From the NCBI RefSeq assembly GCF_038051995.1, contig NZ_CP150290.1, forward strand, positions 4,330,001 through 4,394,000: a stretch of 64,000 nt of DNA. Reading direction: 5' to 3'. The notes under the pieces are model-generated. The model ran no database searches. It saw nothing but the letters and a program-made list of their open reading frames with translations, and was not told where the DNA came from. Shown here piece after piece: positions 35,953 through 44,639 of the stretch; position 1 is the stretch's first letter; each line of letters starts with the position of its first letter. The DNA is from Paenibacillus sp. FSL H8-0537. GTDB lineage: Bacteria; Bacillota; Bacilli; Paenibacillales; Paenibacillaceae. Both the position numbers and the translations under genes were made by a program.

Positions 35953-37488
35953 TCAATAGCCGTTATTTATTAATACAATAGGGATTATCCCTTTGGTAGG
36001 ACGGCCTACAGATGTCACCTCTATCAAGAGGTCATATCTCGGTTGTGAGAGCCCATGACCGGTTACAGTAAACTCAATTTCTGTCATGCCGATATTGCAA
36101 TGATAGTGCTCTAGAGGAAAGCCCAGATGTGCCCCCGGTGTTACTTCCCAATCAGCTGGAACATGCCATTTCACCTGAATAAATTGCTGCATGTATAAAT
36201 TATTTTCAATCAACAGCTTAAAGGTACGAGGCTTTCCTTCGCTCACCACTGGTTCCTGTCCATAAAACAAGAATGCGTTGAAAATAGAAAAGTCATATTT
36301 TACCGTAAAAGGACTAAGGGTTAGCGTGTCTTTGAAGCTTCTGTCTTTCCATGCATTAATGTGAACCGGATGATCAAGAAGCTCGTCACCTTCATTCATG
36401 TCAATCAGATAACCTTCCCCTGCATGAAGCAGGTCGCAATACTCGGAGCCTAAAAATTCAGGAGCAAGCCGCATCACTCGTTCAGTCAGCTCTCCGACAG
36501 TGGAAGGAATACGTGTCCCTTGATCACATACATTGAGCGTTATGGTCTTGATGGAGTCGCCAATCGGATCGAGCCATTTCGCAGGAAGCCCCTCTTTGCC
36601 AAGAATAATACCCATAATGGACCCAATCGTGGCTGCTGTACAGTCTGCGTCTTCTCCACAATTCGTGGCGATGCAAATACTTTTCTCGAAATCACCTTCA
36701 CCATATAACCAACCGATAATCATAATGCCAACATTGCTAGGAGCATCGTAACCGATAGGCCCTACTGGAATATCACCTTCAGCTTGAGGCTGTATCGCGG
36801 AAGTACTCAGCAGCCCGAAGCTTCCAGGTACCGCCGTTAATACCTGTATTCTTGCTTCTTGCCACGTAGCTCCAGATTGATAAGAATGAATGGCCGTTTG
36901 TACGGCCTTTGCAATGCCGGAATCTTCTGGGATATAGGATAGCCCGATGTCTATTAATCGGTAAGTATCGCTTTCTACGAAAGCTGCACTTTCGATAGCT
37001 GCGCAAAATACCTCCGCATAGACTCCTTCATGGCTGTGATCGACGATTGCATCCTCATAGGCGTATTTAACGGCAATTTCCGGATGCCCGGGTGCAAGGC
37101 AGGCCCAAATTTCGGAGCGTATGAATGCACCGTTGCTATCACGATACAGGTTATGATTGTAGCCAGATAATGGAGGCACAATTCCTGCACGCAGGTTATT
37201 TTTCCCTGCTCCATACTCTCCCATATTAGGAGAGATATAAGAAATCCAATACTCGCCTAATATATGTGCATTCAAAGCGCTTCCATATTTTTCGGCGGCA
37301 TTCAACCAGATCAGCTGCAAATCCAAATCATCATTCGGCAAAGGCTCCCCGTACAGCTCCTGTGTATAAAACGAAACATCGAATACGCCGCGTTTACATT
37401 CAAAAGGGGCCCCGAGCGTCCCTCCAATATTTTTCCCTAACCAACAGCCTTCCAATTTACTTTTATATTCCTGAAAAGTTAGCTTCAT
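35953..37488 (-). CDS. ADP-ribosylglycohydrolase-fold protein with C-terminal extension
   Basis: The 511-residue protein has the all-helical ADP-ribosylglycohydrolase fold with both metal motifs: PNDDLDLQ near residues 51-58 and CGEDADCTAATIGS. The first about 350 residues match the family length; about 150 more (from roughly DLLHAGEGYLIDM) look like a beta-rich accessory domain. There is no signal peptide. It sits among glycosidase and sugar-import genes and shares their promoter element. I infer that it cleaves an N- or O-glycosidic bond in the imported glycan rather than removing ADP-ribose from proteins. That is unproven. Confidence 0.85.
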   Translation of the reverse strand: MKLTFQEYKSKLEGCWLGKNIGGTLGAPFECKRGVFDVSFYTQELYGEPLPNDDLDLQLIWLNAAEKYGSALNAHILGEYWISYISPNMGEYGAGKNNLRAGIVPPLSGYNHNLYRDSNGAFIRSEIWACLAPGHPEIAVKYAYEDAIVDHSHEGVYAEVFCAAIESAAFVESDTYRLIDIGLSYIPEDSGIAKAVQTAIHSYQSGATWQEARIQVLTAVPGSFGLLSTSAIQPQAEGDIPVGPIGYDAPSNVGIMIIGWLYGEGDFEKSICIATNCGEDADCTAATIGSIMGIILGKEGLPAKWLDPIGDSIKTITLNVCDQGTRIPSTVGELTERVMRLAPEFLGSEYCDLLHAGEGYLIDMNEGDELLDHPVHINAWKDRSFKDTLTLSPFTVKYDFSIFNAFLFYGQEPVVSEGKPRTFKLLIENNLYMQQFIQVKWHVPADWEVTPGAHLGFPLEHYHCNIGMTEIEFTVTGHGLSQPRYDLLIEVTSVGRPTKGIIPIVLINNGY

Positions 37489-37523
37489 AGTATCTCCTCC
37501 TGATAGTAAAGATGAACAAGTTT

Positions 37524-37570
37524 ATTATATCCAATCCGATTTTCAATCTTAATGGTCTGTTATTACATTT
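37524..37570 (-). promoter_or_regulatory. promoter of the ADP-ribosylglycohydrolase-like gene with shared element
   Basis: AAATGTAA (37570-37563), then ACAGACCATTAAG, then -10 TATAAT (37529-37524), 41 bases from the first A of the element. The element overlaps the stop codon of the anchor gene. No cre site is seen here. Confidence 0.75.
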
Positions 37571-39209
37571 ATAGTCCTTCAAGTATGGATATTTGGTTCA
37601 AGAGATTCATCATAACCTGCGCCGCTTCAACACGAAGCGAATTCGCCTTTGGATCAAATAGCTCGCCTGGCTTACCTCTCATTAAACCCGCAGCAAGTGC
37701 CATTTCAACTTCTTTGGCTGCCCAACCGGAAACAGTGTTAGCGTCACGATACCTTACTGGCTCATCCAATGATTGCATAGCTTTCTTGGTTTTCCATTCG
37801 AATGCCCTTACGATAAGGGCAGCCATCTGCTCGCGTGTAATCTTAGCATTTGGGACGAATCGCCCTTCAGAAATTCCGTTGATTAACCCTGCTTCGTAAG
37901 CCATTTCCACGTCGCCCGCATACCAGGCCCCAGCTGCAACGTCGGCAAATAATGAAGAAGTAACAGCTGCACCTTCTGATTTCATACCAAGTGCTCTGAC
38001 TAATAACGATGTGAATTCGGCTCTAGTCGTGGATGAGTTTGGCTTAAACTCGTCATCCGTCACACCTTGAACTATATGCCGGGCTGCCATGATCTGTAAC
38101 GTTCGGGATGCCCAGTGGGCAGCAGGAATATCCTTGAAGGTTTTGTTGTACTCCAGCAAAACATATTTGCTCAAATGATCAAGCGAAACAGCTACCCTAC
38201 CTGTTAGAGCGTCGAGAGTACCACCCACATACTCCCAACTACTAGCTGCCTCGTTGAAATAATAGACACCTAAAAGCTCGCTATCCACTTCTTTGTCCAA
38301 GTAAGAGAAAACAAGCTCTATGCCAGACTCTACTTGCCCCGCTGTGGCTTTCCGCCCATCAGGGGCAACAAGCACAAGGCTAATATCATATGGCTGTCCA
38401 ATGATTTTCACCTTAGCATGCTGCTGCTTCAGCATCGTTTCCGCAATTCCGCTCTCATCGACTAGGGGAAGAAATTCAACCTTCAGTAAGGCATCCTTTA
38501 CATTCCCCAACTGGTTTCTCAATGCTTGTATCACTTCCGGCTTGACGTTGATCGTCAGAAGTGGCGTTTGTACTTTAAGCGGCAGGCTTCCAATTTCGCT
38601 ATTTAGAATAGAAACGAATTTTTGATTGGAATCAGCTTTCGCAACAGCAATTTGATCGATTATTTTCACGGGAGTTGAACCGGTGCTATTCCCCTGTATG
38701 ACTTCACTGCCGCTGACAGAAGAATCTGAGCTAATCTGAATGCTAACTCCAGCTGTGGGATATTGTACGGTCGATAACAATTGACTATTAATCGCCTTGA
38801 CAGACGTTAAAGAAATGGAAGAGGCACCAGTAGCGATCGCCTTAAATTTAAATTCACTTAATGTAAACGATCCATTGTCGCCCTGCACTGGACCGATCTT
38901 GGTGCTCGCATATTGAATTCGATTTTGAGTAACGATAGGATCAATAGCAAAACTGCCAATCTTATCTTTGGTTTCCTGAAGCTGTAGGCGAGTTGAATCG
39001 TACGTTAGGTTTACCTCATAGCCATACAGATCGACGATGTTGCTGCCTTCGACTCTAACCGTGAACTCGCTGCCAGCCTGAATCGACAGTGTCGAAGGCA
39101 TTAAGGAATAAGAAGGCACTGGCACTGGTGCTGCTGATGCTTGATTCGGTACAAAAACAGCAATAGCTAGAGAAATGACTAAGCTTAATTTCAGCCATCT
39201 ATTTTTCAT
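37569..39209 (-). CDS. cohesin-like domain protein with three SLH repeats (surface anchor)
   Basis: The product (about 546 residues) has a signal peptide (LSLVISLAIAVFVPNQASA). A cohesin-type beta-sandwich follows (SIQAGSEFTVRVEGSNIVDLYGYEV, LTYDSTRLQL, FKFKAIATGASSISLTSVKA), then a linker region seen in SLH proteins, and then three SLH repeats (FKDIPAAHWASRTLQIMAA, FADVAAGAWYAGDVEMAYEA, YRDANTVSGWAAKEVEMAL). The start ATG 39209 begins the signal peptide; an in-frame ATG at 39272 lies 63 bp upstream. It follows the dockerin gene by 64 bp. The arrangement resembles an anchoring scaffoldin. Confidence 0.85.
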   Translation of the reverse strand: MKNRWLKLSLVISLAIAVFVPNQASAAPVPVPSYSLMPSTLSIQAGSEFTVRVEGSNIVDLYGYEVNLTYDSTRLQLQETKDKIGSFAIDPIVTQNRIQYASTKIGPVQGDNGSFTLSEFKFKAIATGASSISLTSVKAINSQLLSTVQYPTAGVSIQISSDSSVSGSEVIQGNSTGSTPVKIIDQIAVAKADSNQKFVSILNSEIGSLPLKVQTPLLTINVKPEVIQALRNQLGNVKDALLKVEFLPLVDESGIAETMLKQQHAKVKIIGQPYDISLVLVAPDGRKATAGQVESGIELVFSYLDKEVDSELLGVYYFNEAASSWEYVGGTLDALTGRVAVSLDHLSKYVLLEYNKTFKDIPAAHWASRTLQIMAARHIVQGVTDDEFKPNSSTTRAEFTSLLVRALGMKSEGAAVTSSLFADVAAGAWYAGDVEMAYEAGLINGISEGRFVPNAKITREQMAALIVRAFEWKTKKAMQSLDEPVRYRDANTVSGWAAKEVEMALAAGLMRGKPGELFDPKANSLRVEAAQVMMNLLNQISILEGL

Positions 39210-39273
39210 TAATGGACCCCATCCTTTTATGGAAATCGAGAGAGACAGCATCATCGCTGTCCCTCTCATCATT

Positions 39274-42200
39274 TCAGTTTAATATTAGCTGAGCGATCGC
39301 GGCCATATCCGCAATATCAATCACATTGTCTTGATTGTAATCGGCCTTCATATACGTACTGTTCCAGTTCGCATCGGCGGACGTTTTCCCATAATAGGAG
39401 CCAATTATAGCAAGGTCGCCTATACTGATCCTGCTATCCGCGTTTAGGTCTCCTCGTTGTTGAATCTGAACCGCATGAGAAATGCCTGCCACTTCAAACT
39501 CATCTCCTTGACTGTTTGCAACCACAATGTCACTTAAGGCGGTGACCGCTTCTGTGATCTGAGTCAAAGGCTTGGCTTTGAACGTAAATTTCAACCAATC
39601 CCCGTTAGGTGCAAAACCCGTCCCTTGTGCTGCTGCAATGACTCTTACTTTCCCGGGTTCAACTGCCTGATGGCTAAGCACAGCAAATCCTGACTTCAAA
39701 GAAATAGCATCGATAAATTCTAGCTTCGTTGAATCAAATGTAATTACCAGGTCCTGCGCGTAGATGTTTTCAAACCCATTCACATTAAAATCTTTCAGTC
39801 CGTACGTTAGCCCAAACTCTGCCCCACTGTATATTTGGTCGTCACCAACAAGCGTCGACTCATTGCTGGACTCCGTAACCTTGTTGATAAAGAAATCATC
39901 CAAATAGACATCATCTAGCGAACCGTCTGACTGAAAATACATCATTGCGCTGCTAACCGTGCCTGTCCATGTAATATTCTCAACACCTGTGATCTCAGTA
40001 AAATGCTCATGGCTTATCATCGTTATAGGTGCCGTAAACCATCGTGACCCCGCGCTATCCGTAATATTTATCGTTACAAATCCCCCGGCTGAGTTATTAG
40101 CGTACTTCGCCCATGTCCCAAAGGAATAATTACCTGGTCCTTTTACATTTAGTAAGCTTGTAATGTCTTGATTGGCTCCCGCCCAAGTATCCGTTCGATT
40201 AAAGGCCCAAAGCGAATAATTCCCCGAATGTGCATAGATATTGCTCACATCAATGGAAGCCCCTTGTGCAGCCCATGGCGCTATCCCCTCTTCAAATCCG
40301 GGATTAACGAGCTCAGTAATATCTGCTAAAGTGGAAGCGCTTGCTACGTTGGATAAAAGAGATTCATTAGGAATGCCATTTACTGTTTTCACAGCAAAAT
40401 AATATAGGCTATCGGCCGTTAAAAAAGGCACGGTAACGGACTGTGAAGTTCCGGACGATTCAGGGAATGGTCTATTTCCTACTCTTGTAGCACTTGACCA
40501 ATTCGCATCGGTAATCGGCGAAGTCGAGTAACGGATATCATAACGACTCGCTGTGCCTGTTGCCCCATCGCTTCCTGATGCCGTCCAAGTTAATACCGCC
40601 TTGTTATGATCGATGGAACTAATCGCAAGGTCCGTAATAGCACCAGGCAGCATGGAATCACTTGCAGAATCATGTCCGCCATTTGTAAAAGCTACTGTTG
40701 GTGCCCAACTGATCACATCATGGTCTGTGCTCGTCCCGCCATTATTAACCTCAAACCGTATAACATCATTCTGGTTAACAGAGATCGCATCCAAATTCGT
40801 CGCGTATCCTGCCAAATCGTCGGATGCGATTAACTGTGCAGCATTACCGGCTGGCCAAATGACTTGACCGTTTTTAGTTATGCGGGCTAGTGCACCGTCA
40901 CCACCGATTTCATTCTTAAATACTTGCCCTCGAATACTAATCACGCCATTATATGGAGCTGTCCATGCGTTAGAGATCCAATGGTCCGCTGAATCGGAAG
41001 CGCTTAGATTAAACTGTGAAATATGACCGCCAGCAGTCCCGTACCATTTCTCCGCCAGGTCATACGTCAAGCTCGCATAGCTAGTACCATCGAACAATTG
41101 GTACGACCAGTTTCCTGTAGTTCCTGTCGCTCCAAACTCATTCGCAGCATTGTTGATTTTGCTAGCGGCCGGAATGAACACATTATTCGATATTTCCGAC
41201 CATTCGATAAATTTACTTTCATCAATAATGAATTCATTCTCGAAGAACAGGCTGTCTTTAATGGTTCCAGTTGTTTGCCCCGTATCGCTCGTTGCCCAAA
41301 TGGCCCCTCCCCCATTACGGACGAACGTGTTGCCTATCACCTCATTGTTGCTATTAAAATCAGTACCGAACCTGTCGGGAACGACACAATTACATAGCAG
41401 CCATTCCAAAGCTCCTCCATAATTATTAGCAAAATAATTGCCTCTGAAATTATTTGAGTCATTTTTCCCTTCGTTATCAATCGCGGATTGATCAGTCGAG
41501 CCCGTGTCTGGTGTATTTAAAAACAGATTATTGGCTATCGTCATATTCTGAGTCCCGAATAGAAAGCTTGCCGTCGTTCCACCACTCTGATTTGCGTTGG
41601 CCGCTTTGTCTATCCGATTGTCAATCCAATACGAATTTTTTGTACTCATAAATACGAGAGCTTTGGCGGAAATGTCCTGCAGTTCGTTATTTTTAATTAG
41701 TACGTTTTGGAATGTGCTCGTCGGTGCAGCAGAGTTATTATGCATGACAACAATCCCATAAGAGGTTGTTGGCCCGATCTCGTTATGCGAAATCTCTACA
41801 TCCTTCACCAGCCACTGACCTGAAGATGGAGTAACCGCGTTATCAGCACTTCGGACTTGCACCGCGATTGCATTAGGCCCTCCCACCATGCTATGGATAT
41901 AATTATTTCGAAAAACAATGCCTTGATGGCCGGTTGTCGAGTACAGAAACTGCGGTCCTATGCCTGCATGACTGAACTCCAAATTGCGGACTTCCCAGAA
42001 ATCAGCATTCAGTAACGTAAGCGTCTTATCCGTCGCGTTGTTGCTGCCACGAATGACAGGACGATCACCTGTGCCATAAGCATCGACAACAATCCAACTG
42101 CTTGGCGTGCCGGTACCTCCGCTAGGCTTGAACTCTTGCGTCCAACTGCCACCCCGCTCCAGAAAAATTGTGTCACCTGCTGCAAATGTCTTGGCATTTA

Positions 42201-42405
42201 CATTCGTGAAATCACACCATGGACCTTCATTTCCAGCCGTGAGCGTTCCAGAGTTCCCCGTGTTCTCATTGTTGCAGGCATTATTACTTATGTAATAATT
42301 GGCCGCATATGCTGACGTAGGTGTGTAGAACAACACAACTAGCATGACAATGAAACTAAAACCCATTACATAATAAAAAAATGATGCTGTAAGCTTACTT
42401 CTCAT
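39274..42405 (-). CDS. secreted beta-helix/FN3/CBM/cohesin-like/dockerin protein
   Basis: The 1043-residue protein has a signal peptide (ends AYAA, about residue 35) and a right-handed beta-helix of pectate-lyase or parallel-repeat type (about 40-430). A beta-rich module of about 140 residues, an FN3 domain (ITDLAISSIDHNKAVLTWTA) and a CBM4/9-like module (ELVNPGFEEGIAPWAAQG) follow. Then come a cohesin-like domain (QDLVITFDSTKLEFIDAISL, near 845-980) and a C-terminal type I dockerin (GDLNADSRISIGDLAIIGSY and ADYNQDNVIDIADMAAIAQL). Both dockerin repeats keep the Asp/Asn calcium pattern. Its catalytic or binding function is unknown. Its promoter has the regulon element and a cre site. Confidence 0.85.
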   Translation of the reverse strand: MRSKLTASFFYYVMGFSFIVMLVVLFYTPTSAYAANYYISNNACNNENTGNSGTLTAGNEGPWCDFTNVNAKTFAAGDTIFLERGGSWTQEFKPSGGTGTPSSWIVVDAYGTGDRPVIRGSNNATDKTLTLLNADFWEVRNLEFSHAGIGPQFLYSTTGHQGIVFRNNYIHSMVGGPNAIAVQVRSADNAVTPSSGQWLVKDVEISHNEIGPTTSYGIVVMHNNSAAPTSTFQNVLIKNNELQDISAKALVFMSTKNSYWIDNRIDKAANANQSGGTTASFLFGTQNMTIANNLFLNTPDTGSTDQSAIDNEGKNDSNNFRGNYFANNYGGALEWLLCNCVVPDRFGTDFNSNNEVIGNTFVRNGGGAIWATSDTGQTTGTIKDSLFFENEFIIDESKFIEWSEISNNVFIPAASKINNAANEFGATGTTGNWSYQLFDGTSYASLTYDLAEKWYGTAGGHISQFNLSASDSADHWISNAWTAPYNGVISIRGQVFKNEIGGDGALARITKNGQVIWPAGNAAQLIASDDLAGYATNLDAISVNQNDVIRFEVNNGGTSTDHDVISWAPTVAFTNGGHDSASDSMLPGAITDLAISSIDHNKAVLTWTASGSDGATGTASRYDIRYSTSPITDANWSSATRVGNRPFPESSGTSQSVTVPFLTADSLYYFAVKTVNGIPNESLLSNVASASTLADITELVNPGFEEGIAPWAAQGASIDVSNIYAHSGNYSLWAFNRTDTWAGANQDITSLLNVKGPGNYSFGTWAKYANNSAGGFVTINITDSAGSRWFTAPITMISHEHFTEITGVENITWTGTVSSAMMYFQSDGSLDDVYLDDFFINKVTESSNESTLVGDDQIYSGAEFGLTYGLKDFNVNGFENIYAQDLVITFDSTKLEFIDAISLKSGFAVLSHQAVEPGKVRVIAAAQGTGFAPNGDWLKFTFKAKPLTQITEAVTALSDIVVANSQGDEFEVAGISHAVQIQQRGDLNADSRISIGDLAIIGSYYGKTSADANWNSTYMKADYNQDNVIDIADMAAIAQLILN

Positions 42406-42461
42406 CCTGTTCTCGCCCCTTCAAATTATGTTATAGGGTATCGTGGATTCGCACCTCGAAA

Positions 42462-42528
42462 TGATACCGCTTACATTAAAAATGTTATCATATTCATTTG
42501 CTGCGGATAATGGATCACCCTTACATTT
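42462..42528 (-). promoter_or_regulatory. dockerin-gene promoter with shared upstream element and cre site
   Basis: AAATGTAA (42528-42521), then a diverged CCATTA, then -10 TAACAT (42487-42482), again 41 bases apart. The perfect cre TGTAAGCGGTATCA lies at 42475-42462. Confidence 0.7.
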
Positions 42529-42615
42529 ATAGTCTTGTGATGACTATAACGATCTATATGGGGTCATCGCAGAGGAAACTGATCGAATTTAAATAGGAAA
42601 CACAAATAAAGATCG

Positions 42616-42780
42616 TCACCTATTCGACCCAACGGCCCAATAAGCATGACGATCTTTGTTCATTTCATAGCCAAGTCTTGAAGGGATTAGATAGCTCTCT
42701 GAACCCTCTACATATAACTGGACTGCAACCAGCTTGAATGCCTCCGCATACTGTTGGAACACTTGTCCTTTTTTAGCCAT
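42616..42780 (-). pseudogene. IS3-family orfA N-terminal remnant
   Basis: ATG 42780, after a GGGGAG site, opens a 54-codon frame whose beginning (MAKKGQVFQQYAEAFKLVAV) is the N-terminus of IS3-type orfA proteins. The reading then departs from the family and stops. A 10-bp inverted repeat (AAAGATCGTC at 42608 and its complement at 42648-42657) covers its end. No transposase core remains. Confidence 0.7.
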
Positions 42781-42894
42781 AAGAAACTCCCCTACAAGGT
42801 CACTCTTTCCTTCATGATAACATGAGGGGTTTTTTGAGTGTCTACTTAAAGGGGATAATACCAAGATCCTTGTGTTTAAAGGATTTTTCTCTAT

Positions 42895-42973
42895 GGAGCC
42901 TAGGGGGACCCTCACCCCTGACCTCATCGCTGCCAGCGATGCGGTTTCCCGTATGGGGATATTACACTACCCC
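42895..42973 (-). repeat. tRNA-Ala(GGC)-derived repeat, copy A
   Basis: Read on the minus strand, the anticodon arm CATCG-CTGGCAG-CGATG is intact, with anticodon GGC, followed by AGGTCAGGGGTGAGGG and the acceptor 3' half AGGCTCC. The 5' half is degraded, and the T-loop lacks TTC. It is nearly identical over its 3' half to the copy at 48879. Confidence 0.6.
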
Positions 42974-43036
42974 AATTTATCTAGCATTCGACGGGTGGGG
43001 CGTTCCATTCATTCACGATATACACGCATCAACTCA

Positions 43037-43729
43037 TTAAGGCTCCACCGATTCGGCTACCTTCATGGCCTCGTCGCCCGAAATCGGACCGGACACGCCA
43101 TACTGAATGCCGTCAACCACCCAGAACAGCTCCGTGAACTCGGCTTGCTCGAAAATAAAGCCGTCCGCTCCGCCCACTTTAGTCTGTGTGAACAGGTCCG
43201 TCGGGAACGCCGCCGGCATGCGGCTCGCGCTGAACGTCACCGTCTTATCACCCGAGCCGTATGTGAAGTTTAAATCTCTGAGCGGTTGGTCCTTCATTCC
43301 CACGCCGACGATATCAGCCAGCTTGAAGCCTTCCGGGGCGACTTGAGGAACAAGCACACCGGAACCGAAAGCTGCTTTTGCTGCCTCCACCGTTCCTAAG
43401 GGAGTTGTAATCAATTGGGACAACTCCGAACCTGTGGCTCCTCCGTTTCCGGGCAGCACGATTCCGGGCGAATTATCCGTTGGCGTCGGGACTGCGGCGG
43501 GGTCTTGCAGCATCGGCAATCCCGTCACTATGACGACTGCCGCGACCAGCGCTGCCGCTCCTGCAGTCCAGACTTTCGGAAGAACGAAGCGGCGGCGGCT
43601 TCTCTGCTCCGCGGCGGCTTGATTCCTGATCTTCCGTTTAACGCTATCGCTCAATTCCATTTTAGAGAACAACATATCATCCAACTCCTTTTGCAAATTT
43701 TGACGTAAATTACGCTCCATGTCCGTCAT
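43037..43729 (-). CDS. membrane anti-sigma factor with DUF4367-like extracellular domain
   Basis: The 230-residue protein has a cytoplasmic N-terminus of about 47 residues, one membrane helix (VWTAGAAALVAAVVIVTGLP), and an extracytoplasmic domain (LVPQVAPEGFKLADIVGVGM; TVTFSASRMPAAFPTD) of the DUF4367 type. It starts 20 bases inside the end of the sigma gene, so it is the likely anti-sigma partner that holds the ECF sigma at the membrane until a signal. Confidence 0.85.
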   Translation of the reverse strand: MTDMERNLRQNLQKELDDMLFSKMELSDSVKRKIRNQAAAEQRSRRRFVLPKVWTAGAAALVAAVVIVTGLPMLQDPAAVPTPTDNSPGIVLPGNGGATGSELSQLITTPLGTVEAAKAAFGSGVLVPQVAPEGFKLADIVGVGMKDQPLRDLNFTYGSGDKTVTFSASRMPAAFPTDLFTQTKVGGADGFIFEQAEFTELFWVVDGIQYGVSGPISGDEAMKVAESVEP

Positions 43730-44273
43730 CGGTTGTCTCCTCCTTACGCATTTCCCGAGCCAACGCCTCGCGCGCCCGGTGCAGTCTGTTTCTCACGGTA
43801 CCCTCTGGCGACGACGTCGCTTTCGCAATTTCCCGTGTGTCCAAATCCAGATAATAATATAAATACAAAGCCTCCTGATACGGCAGAGGCAGACGCAGCA
43901 TATGCCGCAAAATCTCGCTTTTCTGCAATCTTTTAAGTGCTTCTTCTTCCACGTTGAATATCCGTCCCCGCTCCATCAGGCTCGGATCGGTCGGCTGTTC
44001 CGTAAACATCCGCACGCCCATCTTGTCCCGGCAAACGTTGATAGCTATCGTCGTCAACCAGGTTTTAACCGCGCTATCTCCACGAAACGAGTTCCAGTTG
44101 CGATAAGCGCGAAGAAATACCTCCTGACTGATATCCTCGGCAAGATGCTGATCTCCGGTATAAAAATAAGCGGTGCGCATGATCGTCGAGCCAAAGCTTT
44201 CCATCAGCTGCTCTAGAGCTTGAGAGGGATCTTTCGGGAAATTCCCCTTGTTATTCGAGCCGGCCAGCTTCAC
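43710..44273 (-). CDS. ECF RNA polymerase sigma factor
   Basis: The product (about 187 residues) has sigma-2 (HLAEDISQEVFLRAYRNWNSF, the -10 and core-binding part) and sigma-4 (LPYQEALYLYYYLDLDTREI, then ATSSPEGTVRNRLHRAREAL). I choose GTG 44273, six bases after a perfect GGAGGTGAT. A longer frame to 44324 contains that site in its coding region. It forms an operon with the anti-sigma gene and probably controls itself. Confidence 0.92.
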   Translation of the reverse strand: MKLAGSNNKGNFPKDPSQALEQLMESFGSTIMRTAYFYTGDQHLAEDISQEVFLRAYRNWNSFRGDSAVKTWLTTIAINVCRDKMGVRMFTEQPTDPSLMERGRIFNVEEEALKRLQKSEILRHMLRLPLPYQEALYLYYYLDLDTREIAKATSSPEGTVRNRLHRAREALAREMRKEETTDDGHGA

Positions 44274-44408
44274 TGAATTATCACCTCCACCTATTAGACG
44301 GCCTGAGCGCATTTTTCGCTGCACTGCGTTTTAAATCTGACAGTCCAATAAAGATTGAGCGAATTTGAGCTTAATTCCCCATACTCCTTCTAGCTTGAAT
44401 TTCATACG

Positions 44409-44447
44409 ATAAAAGCCACATGAACAGTATCCTGTTGATGCGGCTTT
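44409..44447. terminator. hairpin between IS3 remnant and sigma gene
   Basis: AAAAGCC-A-CAT-x-AACAG pairs with CTGTT-x-ATG-C-GGCTTTT. The short T run makes it a modest terminator in either direction. Confidence 0.5.
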
Positions 44448-44504
44448 TCGACTTCATCTTTAGTTTAAAAAATCCCCAATGTCCATTTATACTAACACTA
44501 TTTT

Positions 44505-44575
44505 CTCTAGATGACCCCTTAGCTGCCAGTGATGCTCTCTGCCGCCATAGTTGGTTTCACTACCCAGAACAACCA
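44505..44575 (-). repeat. degenerate tRNA-Ala-like repeat, copy C
   Basis: The minus strand reads GAGAGCATCACTGGCAGCTA then AGGGGTCATC, a diverged version of the anticodon-arm region of the copies at 42895 and 48879. It also shares GGGTAGTG-AA with copy A. It is too degenerate to be a gene. Confidence 0.4.
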
Positions 44576-44639
44576 TTAAAGCTCTAGCTGAGATCCGTTA
44601 CGATCTCCTCATGTAATTTCTTTATTTCTTCAGAATCCT

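Noticed and set aside
42822..43273. Plus-strand open frames over the sigma/anti-sigma 3' region and the tRNA-like repeat
   Set aside because: They are in the antisense of well-supported genes or structured repeats and show no ribosome sites or family motifs.
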